64,000 bases of DNA from Deltaproteobacteria bacterium (lineage in GTDB: Bacteria; Desulfobacterota; Dissulfuribacteria; Dissulfuribacterales; QOAL01), in NCBI GenBank assembly GCA_027028245.1, contig JALVJO010000038.1, forward strand, positions 1-64,000. The letters are read 5' to 3'. Below, in pieces: positions 1-6,993 of this stretch. The notes under the pieces were generated by a model, which was not told where the DNA came from, did not search any database, and worked only from the letters and a program-made list of their open reading frames with translations. Both the position numbers and the translations under genes were made by a program. Positions within the stretch are counted from its first letter, which is position 1. The number at the start of each line of letters is the position of its first letter.

Positions 1-269
1 TACCCCACAGAGATGATGACGTCGAGGTTATAGAAGTTGGTCTGGTACATTTTGCCGTCAGCGGCAGCTGTCCGGAATTTCCGGACAACTGCCGCTTCCT
101 CCAACTCACCTTCCTTAAAGACGTTGCAGATATGTTCCGAGATCGTTCTCTTGTTTTTCTCGAAGAGCTCCGCCGTCTGGGCTTGGCTCAGCCAGACCGT
201 TTCATCCTGAAGGCGCACATCAAGAGCGATGCCTCCTTCATCATCCTAGCATTAAACGATTTCACCCAT
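1..269 (-). pseudogene. RhuM-family (virulence RhuM-like) N-terminal fragment with two early in-frame stops; continues off the window
   Basis: Reverse strand from ATG at 269 reads MGEIV*C*DDEGGIALDVRLQDETVWLSQAQTAELFEKNKRTISEHICNVFKEGELEEAAVVRKFRTAADGKMYQTNFYNLDVIISVG, typical of RhuM proteins. Confidence 0.7.
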
Positions 270-461
270 GCCTGGGTGGATGGTTTTAGTCTCCTCAGTC
301 ATATCTTGCCTGTCTGTAGTCATTAAGGAATAAGATCGGAACAGAACATCATCCATGGAGATACCGTTCCCGTCTGACGCTACGCAAGCGGAAGCCAGCC
401 GACTAAGGCAGACCCCGTTGTCAAGACACAAAACAGGTCAAATTAAGAGAGAATTTCTCCC

Positions 462-671
462 GGGTGCATTCCGTTTTTGTTGACATTTGCCGTTGTATTC
501 AGTAACTCCCTAAAATATCGACAAAAAATATTGAGTTCTAGGTATGTCAATCACTATTTATGATTTCCAAAATAGCTGGGCTATTCTGCAATAACTTGCT
601 GTAATAAATGATAATATTCATGGGTTTGTGAAAAATAAACGAAATCCCATCAACAAAAACGGAATGCACCC
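462..671. mobile_element. MITE-like element, 210 bp, 22-bp perfect terminal inverted repeats, 9-bp target duplication
   Basis: GGGTGCATTCCGTTTTTGTTGA at 462-483 is the exact reverse complement of the sequence ending at 671; flanked by direct repeat ATTTCTCCC (453-461 and 672-680); no ORF inside. Confidence 0.85.
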
Positions 672-689
672 ATTTCTCCCCTATTTCAG

Positions 690-1157
690 AATACGATAAT
701 GGTCATAGGGATAATAATGTCCTTACTTCTTGATAGGTTTTTACAGATTGGGACTTCTGTAATAGCTGGCTCTAGGCAGAGCGATCAGTTCACATTGCCG
801 TTTCTGTGCAATATCTACTAAAGATGCCCTGTGCTTTTTTTACCTGTCCAGCTCAACCTGCAATTTCCCGATCTGCTGGTAAAGACGGTTTTTTTCAGCC
901 TCCATTTCTTTTGAGCTTCTCTTGGTTGTGCTCCCAAAAATGTCAACCATGGATTCAATGGCCTGCCTTTTCCACCTGTTCGCCATGCTGGGATGGACTC
1001 CGAATTCAGAGGCTATCTCACTTACTGTCTTGTAGCCTTTTATGGCGGCTACTGCCACCTTGGATTTCAATTCCTGGCTGTACTTTTTTCTCTTCATGCT
1101 ACCCCTCCCAGACTGTGCAAATTCTACCTTAGCACACTGTCTGATTTTTGAGGTCCA
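690..1157 (-). mobile_element. Degraded IS3-family element (orfA plus start of orfB, interrupted)
   Basis: ORF 840-1097 (MKRKKYSQELKSKVAVAAIKGYKTVSEIASEFGVHPSMANRWKRQ...) is an IS3 OrfA; after a stop the same frame continues KKHRASLVDIAQKRQCELIALPRASYYRSPNL*, an OrfB-like start; terminal TGGACCTCAAAAATCAGACAG ends at 1157. Confidence 0.75.
840..1097 (-). CDS. IS3-family transposase OrfA
   Basis: HTH transposase sequence; SEIASEFGVHPSMANRWK helix-turn-helix. Confidence 0.8.
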   Translation of the reverse strand: MKRKKYSQELKSKVAVAAIKGYKTVSEIASEFGVHPSMANRWKRQAIESMVDIFGSTTKRSSKEMEAEKNRLYQQIGKLQVELDR

Positions 1158-1366
1158 CTATAGGGCGCTCGACCGTGAAGCACCTCGTAGATGGTAGTCT
1201 CTTGCTCCGCCGGGACGTAGCCCGCGTAGTCTGTCAGCGAACCCTGAGGATCAAGGTCCACCATGAGAACCTTCCTGCCCTCCCCTGAGAAAGCGTGGGC
1301 AAGGTTGGACATGGTGGCGGTCTTTCCGACTCCCCCCTTCTGGTTGGCTATGGCAATTATTGGCAT
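1124..1366 (-). pseudogene. ParA/Soj-family ATPase, truncated by IS3-type insertion
   Basis: MPIIAIANQKGGVGKTATMSNLAHAF...VLMVDLDPQGSLTDY (deviant Walker A); the last codons (PQKSDSVLR) are encoded by the IS end. Confidence 0.85.
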
Positions 1367-1552
1367 TTCAGGTCCCTTCCCGTGCTTTTATGGAAAAATG
1401 CTGGCAATATTACATCATTATTACAGCAAATACTGGCATGTTGCCAGCACGAACAGGCCAGGACGCCTTTAACAAGGGACGGTTCGGAGGGCGAAAATGG
1501 ATACGTATAACTGCCCCTTCCCCATGTAAACATCTAATCCGCTATTGATGTA

Positions 1553-1759
1553 CTACAGGCCGAAGCTCGTAGATCCCGCATATTTCGCTGCTGACTTCAA
1601 ATCACCCTGGCGAATGGCATCCCGCACATCATCCAGTTTATAGGCATCTTCAACACTAAGATAAGGCGACCAACCAGTATCGTCCTCTAGAAGCTCAACT
1701 TCTACCTCCGCCACATAGCGGCCTTCATGGATATACTTGATTTTCTTTCGATGTGTCAT
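1553..1759 (-). CDS. Small conserved hypothetical / antitoxin-like protein
   Basis: 68 aa, MTHRKKIKYIHEGRYVAEVEVELLEDDTGWSPYLSVEDAYKLDDVRDAIRQGDLKSAAK. Confidence 0.6.
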   Translation of the reverse strand: MTHRKKIKYIHEGRYVAEVEVELLEDDTGWSPYLSVEDAYKLDDVRDAIRQGDLKSAAKYAGSTSFGL

Positions 1760-1882
1760 ATTACCGCCTCCTCATGAATGACTCATCCCATCGTTCTGGA
1801 TCAGGCCGATACAAGGACAAACAACTGAATAAAGAGCCGTCCGGCACAAACGAGACACTAACGGATAACAGAATCAATCCTG

Positions 1883-2170
1883 CTACTTGACCGACACCCG
1901 AAAGGCCCTTTTGCCTTCCAGTTCAGATATGATTTTTTCAATATCGTCGTTGTTTTTCGATATAAAAAAACCCGAACTTAATTTAAGTCCATCTCTAAGC
2001 CATATGATTTTTAAAATCGGGTACCCAAAGCACCATCTTCCCGCATGCCACTTGCCGGTTTTGAATTCTACAATATCTTTGAAGGGGATAGTAATAGGCT
2101 CTTTGGTAAGATATCTCAGAAAGTAAAAGGCCCCTTCATCGTACCAAAACGTGCCATTGCCCCGGGCCAA
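1883..2170 (-). CDS. Hypothetical protein (95 aa)
   Basis: Intact ORF on the strand of the neighbouring genes; no family recognised. Confidence 0.45.
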   Translation of the reverse strand: MARGNGTFWYDEGAFYFLRYLTKEPITIPFKDIVEFKTGKWHAGRWCFGYPILKIIWLRDGLKLSSGFFISKNNDDIEKIISELEGKRAFRVSVK

Positions 2171-2341
2171 GAGCTTGTTTTTTGAATACCGTTTCCACCA
2201 CTTCTCATTTATTTCTGTTCCTAAGATACAGGCCTGTTTTTCTCATTTGGATCCGGTGTTAATTTAAAGAAGGCTTCTGTTTAAAAACAAATCCCTTGCC
2301 CACATGGAACAAGGCCAGGACGCAGCGGAAGTGCAGGCATG

Positions 2342-2569
2342 TTAGGCGGCCTTTTCTGTCTTTTCTTCCAGGGGAGGAACCATTTCTTGATATGAAAATT
2401 CATGCAATCCCGCCTTGGCCTTTGCATGTTCAATGGTCATATTTACAAGATTTCCATGTTTATCCAAATCAAGATAAATGTCTTCGCTGATTTCTTTTGT
2501 TTCATGGACTTCCCTGTCGGTAAATTCTATTAAAGCCGTATCGGTATCTGGAAAATATTTGATTTTCAT
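2342..2569 (-). CDS. DUF2283 domain-containing protein
   Basis: MKIKYFPDTDTALIEFTDREVHETKEISEDIYLDLDKHGNLVNMTIEHA matches the DUF2283 pattern. Confidence 0.8.
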   Translation of the reverse strand: MKIKYFPDTDTALIEFTDREVHETKEISEDIYLDLDKHGNLVNMTIEHAKAKAGLHEFSYQEMVPPLEEKTEKAA

Positions 2570-2572
2570 CTT

Positions 2573-2809
2573 TTAATCCCCCTTAAAGGACCTATCAAAA
2601 AAGGCGTTATGTACCGTCTCACCATCTTCCAGTAAAATTACCCTAAGATATTTATCTACTTCTGAAATTTTTGCCCACTTCCTGATCCTGCCATCAGACT
2701 GAATAACAACCTTTTGAGGATTTTCTATTACATACCTTATCCATTCTTCCTTAATCCGTGCCCGATCAGGTCTTTTTCTGGTGTATTTAAAATATTGAGT
2801 TGTCTTCAT
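2573..2809 (-). CDS. Hypothetical partner of DUF2283 (toxin-like small protein)
   Basis: 78 aa ORF abutting the DUF2283 gene, same strand. Confidence 0.6.
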   Translation of the reverse strand: MKTTQYFKYTRKRPDRARIKEEWIRYVIENPQKVVIQSDGRIRKWAKISEVDKYLRVILLEDGETVHNAFFDRSFKGD

Positions 2810-2823
2810 TTAATCAGTACTTT

Positions 2824-5800
2824 TTACCATTCCTCAAAAAGTCTTCTTGATTTTATTATTTCGGCTTCACCCTCGTAAGTTTTGGCTAAATCTCTGAGTG
2901 TGCTGGCCAGGCGATGATACCCGGCATTTTCTACCGCTTCGGCTTTTGCTCGATACTCTGCAGCTAATTCTCTCTCGGGCTTTCCAGTGGGGTCTAGCGT
3001 GTGAACCCCTCGCAAGTTATACAAGGCGATTCGGAACCCCTCACGCATATCTTTGGCATTTTTTGCATTAAGAATAGACGCGACTGAATGATGAATCCAC
3101 AGTCCGTCCGGATCTGCAGGCGCATGAATGAGCACTTGGCCTACCTTTTCCATAGCGATTTCCAAATGGCCTGTTTCAGCACATTCCCTCTTTACAACAT
3201 CTAGCCAGCCCTTAAGAGCATTGCCATCGTAGGATCCGTCTTTACATAGACCGGGTGGAGTACGCCAATAGCGCAACAGGCGATAAGCGTTAGTTGCAAT
3301 GTTCTTTCTTTCCTCGGTTACATCTTCAACCGGGCCATCCTTGTTTTTGGACCGGAACACAAGTCGAATTACTTCGCAGAAGAAGCCAGGGTCTTCTGCC
3401 AATCGTCGTGAGATAAACTGAGGAAAGGCACCGTAGTCTCCGGTCAAAATTGGTAAATACGCCCATTCCACCTTAATTAGATCATTAGGATTTATGTCTA
3501 TATCATCCTGCAATGCCTTGATAAGCTCAACAAGCTCGTAAACATCGTTCGAGCTGCGGCTTTCCTGGGACTTAACGGCCTCAAGTAAGGCCTGTATGGC
3601 CTGTTTATTGTCAAAAGGTTGCCCGTCGTGAAGCATCTTGTAAAGACACCGGATTGCCGCCACCGGCCTTCCGTGTTCAATGAGCTGAGTAACAGCAAAC
3701 TCGAGACCAGTGTTGACTCCATATGGATTCACAGCGGTCCTACTCCAGTAGGCCGATTGATCCTCTCCAAGAAGGGAATTCGCACGCTGCCATGTTTCCT
3801 TCGTAAATGGCAAATAGGAAAGAAACTGCCCAACCTGGGCAGCTGCCCACCACGAGGTGTCAAGACTATCAACCCATTCCCAACCTCTACTGCGAAATCT
3901 GCCCCAAACAAACCCGCCCACAAACTGCGCTAGCGACTTCTCTTCAGACTCAAGCAGTTTTGGCAAAACAACGTTATCAACATCAGCGGGCGCTACAACT
4001 CCATAAGCAATACCAACGCGCAAAGGTGCCTGAACTACCTTGGCAAAGGCTAGTACGGCATCTGTTCCTCCACTGGAAGCAACTTCGGCTACAGCTTCTT
4101 GACGGCGCTTTTCTAGCTTTCTCCTTTGTTCTTCGTAGTTTCCTTTTTCATCGTAGAGGTCAAAATCGCGTTCTCCGAAAAGACGTTGATGACGGAAGAA
4201 AGGTGCATTTGGTGCCAGCCGATCGGCAACCGCAGCAATCCTTTCGACCCGCTCTGGCTTCATTGCCCATTCTGCACCCGCAAACTTTTTGTGTTTCGTT
4301 ACCAAATCGACAAGCTTATTCCAAATACGTAATCTCTCAGATTCTGGCATGGCCAATATGGAATCAGATTCGAGATAATCAAGAAGCTGTTCTTGTGCGG
4401 ATTGAGGCAGATTTTCCAGGAGACCGATGATATCAGCAAGCTTTGTCGTGTCCTTTTTTGCTTCATTGATTGCCAGATCCACATAGGCTGATACCTGTTG
4501 TCTATATTCCCGATCTGTAACACCTTGGCGCCAGTCATCGGGAATGGTAGGCCGCCACGCGGGCCTTCTCGTTCCTAACGACACTGAGTGGTATTGAGAC
4601 AAAAGGTTTAAGAGTAGCTTCCAGCCCACATTAGGAATTTCGTTAAGTAATGTCTTAACTGCAGCCACTCTCTTTTCAACCGGTGCGATTGTCTGAGGAA
4701 GTCTTGGAAGCAAAATCGTAGTTAGGGAATTAATGGGGCGACTATCCCACTGTCCGCCGGGGTCACGCGCAGCTAGCTCCCCTAAGCAAACCACGGCGCG
4801 GCTTATATAATCTGGATCCCAAGCCAGGGTCTCAAGCGCCAACAACAAGCCAATCATGTAGTTGTCACCAAAGAGGCCGTCACCTTCCTGGGCAAAAACC
4901 TCATCGAAAGGACACGGATCCATTTGTAGTGTCTTTTCAACTGCATCGAGAAATTCTCCAGGGGCTGCCTCTGCAAGCAAGGGAAGCAAATCATTCAAGC
5001 TTGCCCACAGTACCCAGTCGGCGTTAGCCAAAATTTCCCGAACTGTCATAGTAGCCACTGCCTCAGCTTTACCAACAGTGCAGGAGGTCAGTGCTTTGGG
5101 ATGGCTCCCGAGTAGTGCCAATGTTTCTGCCAACCCGGTTCGCAGTATGCGAGAATGTGATAAAACATTTCCATAGATACTGGCAGCATAACGCTTTTTA
5201 GGGGGAAGTTCGAATTGCGGATCTTTCTCTCTCAACACGGCTACCGCTTCATGTTTAAACCGTTCAAGATGCTCGTTAGATATTCTTGCCCCCAGCGCAT
5301 ACCACCCCTCATAACGGGCAATAAACCTCCAGATTCCGTCTCGATAAATTAGGGGAGTGGCCGGGCGAAATGCAATTTCACGAATCTTCCCGATCCACTC
5401 CCCGTAGCCTTTTCCCGACAGATTCTCAACAACGGCACGATCTTCACCTGACTCCTCACTCCAGGAGCCAAGAATCTCTGCTATGGCCAGCTCTGCAGCG
5501 TAGGATCTCTCAGCCCACTCCGGCATTATTGAAAGATTTTGGAGAAGGCGAAGTAATGAGCCAAGGTTTCCATTACTCCTGAGTGCCAGCGTTCTAGCCC
5601 TTTCTTCTGTGTATCCCGCCTTTTCGAGGGCTGCTTGGACCTGGTGACTGCGTGGCATTGGGAGCGGAACGCTCGTCGGATCCGGGATACCACCGTGAGG
5701 GGCACCGAAGATCACCGCATGACCTGCTCTGCGCGCCTTCTGGATAAGCTTAGTACCTATAGTGCCACTCAGATCAAGGGTAGCGTCAGCGATCAAAATA

Positions 5801-6633
5801 TGATTCCTGTACCGAGAACATATCGCATACCAACCCTCTATACCCGAAACAATAAGGCACCGCCCCGCAGCTTCGACTCGGCTCACATCATCAAGCGATG
5901 CCAAATATGCTGAGATATAATCAACGACCTGCTCGGGGTAATGGGTGGTGAGCCTTAGCCGCACGGTCGAGCCGTCGAAAACTTCCTTGACCTTTGCTGT
6001 TGCTTCATCCCGGTTTATCAAAAAAAGCTCGGGTGTCAGAGGTGGCGGTTCGCCAATTGAACTTACCACATTCCAATGTTGCTCCGGAATCTCTATGTGT
6101 TCTACCGGGATATTGAGAATCTTTTGAGCGAGCCATAGTTCCACAGCCGGGAACTGATGAACCCAATCTATCAGTTTGGTCCCGTCTATGATTCTAACAT
6201 CTTTCCATTCGCCCCTATTGCGGCGTTTATCAAGCCAGGTTGCTTGTGCGTTTTCCTTCCAGGTGTGTTCCCAGTCTCTCCGGCCAGAAAGTGGGGTTAC
6301 GAATACAAAAGTGGTGTTAGTTCGAACTTTTTCTGGTACCGCTGCTGTTAGCTCTTTATAATCGCGTGTGGCTTTATCACTAGATCTTAAGCCCGTACCA
6401 ATCTCCCAATAAGAACGTCCCTCTGGGACGAATGGCTCAAAGCCAAGGTCTGTATCCACTATTCCGTCTGGACCATGCTGACCAATGCTGTCCGCCGACG
6501 GGAAACGTCGCTCTTGCTGTTGGGGACAGGATGCCGCAACAAGACGCCTGACAAGCTCTACAATCAGTCCCTGTGCTTCCCTTGCATTGCCACGGACCCA
6601 TTCGTCAAGTTGATTCTCATTAATTAAATCCAT
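2824..6633 (-). CDS. 1269-aa putative defence protein: N-terminal PD-(D/E)XK-like region plus long helical repeat region
   Basis: Single long ORF; N-terminus has GPDGIVDTDLGFEPFVPEGRSYWEIGTG; C-terminal ~900 aa look alpha-helical and repeat-like; sits next to the type I R-M genes. Confidence 0.6.
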   Translation of the reverse strand: MDLINENQLDEWVRGNAREAQGLIVELVRRLVAASCPQQQERRFPSADSIGQHGPDGIVDTDLGFEPFVPEGRSYWEIGTGLRSSDKATRDYKELTAAVPEKVRTNTTFVFVTPLSGRRDWEHTWKENAQATWLDKRRNRGEWKDVRIIDGTKLIDWVHQFPAVELWLAQKILNIPVEHIEIPEQHWNVVSSIGEPPPLTPELFLINRDEATAKVKEVFDGSTVRLRLTTHYPEQVVDYISAYLASLDDVSRVEAAGRCLIVSGIEGWYAICSRYRNHILIADATLDLSGTIGTKLIQKARRAGHAVIFGAPHGGIPDPTSVPLPMPRSHQVQAALEKAGYTEERARTLALRSNGNLGSLLRLLQNLSIMPEWAERSYAAELAIAEILGSWSEESGEDRAVVENLSGKGYGEWIGKIREIAFRPATPLIYRDGIWRFIARYEGWYALGARISNEHLERFKHEAVAVLREKDPQFELPPKKRYAASIYGNVLSHSRILRTGLAETLALLGSHPKALTSCTVGKAEAVATMTVREILANADWVLWASLNDLLPLLAEAAPGEFLDAVEKTLQMDPCPFDEVFAQEGDGLFGDNYMIGLLLALETLAWDPDYISRAVVCLGELAARDPGGQWDSRPINSLTTILLPRLPQTIAPVEKRVAAVKTLLNEIPNVGWKLLLNLLSQYHSVSLGTRRPAWRPTIPDDWRQGVTDREYRQQVSAYVDLAINEAKKDTTKLADIIGLLENLPQSAQEQLLDYLESDSILAMPESERLRIWNKLVDLVTKHKKFAGAEWAMKPERVERIAAVADRLAPNAPFFRHQRLFGERDFDLYDEKGNYEEQRRKLEKRRQEAVAEVASSGGTDAVLAFAKVVQAPLRVGIAYGVVAPADVDNVVLPKLLESEEKSLAQFVGGFVWGRFRSRGWEWVDSLDTSWWAAAQVGQFLSYLPFTKETWQRANSLLGEDQSAYWSRTAVNPYGVNTGLEFAVTQLIEHGRPVAAIRCLYKMLHDGQPFDNKQAIQALLEAVKSQESRSSNDVYELVELIKALQDDIDINPNDLIKVEWAYLPILTGDYGAFPQFISRRLAEDPGFFCEVIRLVFRSKNKDGPVEDVTEERKNIATNAYRLLRYWRTPPGLCKDGSYDGNALKGWLDVVKRECAETGHLEIAMEKVGQVLIHAPADPDGLWIHHSVASILNAKNAKDMREGFRIALYNLRGVHTLDPTGKPERELAAEYRAKAEAVENAGYHRLASTLRDLAKTYEGEAEIIKSRRLFEEW

Positions 6634-6657
6634 AATCCTCCTAATGACATATTAGGC

Positions 6658-6993
6658 CTATTCCGCCTGAGCCAGGTAGGCCCGGACCAGTGACCGGAAA
6701 AACTTGTTGTGCGCCCCCCTGCCAAGCTTCAGATGCACAAGCTCGTGCACAATGACCTCCCGGCGAATCTTCGCAGGCTGGCTGGATAGTTCCGTGTTAA
6801 GGGTGAGGCGTCCCCGGGTGGAAACGCTGGCCCACTTTCGTTTCATAGACCGGATATGGATCTCCCTGATACGCTCTTCCACGCCAATGCGCCTCGCCCA
6901 CGCATGGACCTCGGCCACAAGAATGTCTCTCGTGACCACCTCTTTCATAGGCGCCTCGAGCAGTGCCGAAGTCCTTAATGTCCCGTCCTTCAT
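6658..6993 (-). CDS. YgjP-like (DUF45/SprT-type) metallopeptidase
   Basis: REVIVHELVHLKLGRGAHNKFF contains an HExxH-type site; ATGA overlap with hsdR. Confidence 0.8.
   Translation of the reverse strand: MKDGTLRTSALLEAPMKEVVTRDILVAEVHAWARRIGVEERIREIHIRSMKRKWASVSTRGRLTLNTELSSQPAKIRREVIVHELVHLKLGRGAHNKFFRSLVRAYLAQAE

Noticed and set aside
340-420. Possible IS3 OrfB C-terminal remnant on the minus strand (DNGVCLSRLASACVASDGNGISMDDV)
   Set aside because: Weak resemblance to the rve core only; too short and degenerate to call.
3807-4430. 207-aa plus-strand ORF inside the 1269-aa gene
   Set aside because: Antisense, low-complexity composition, no motif.
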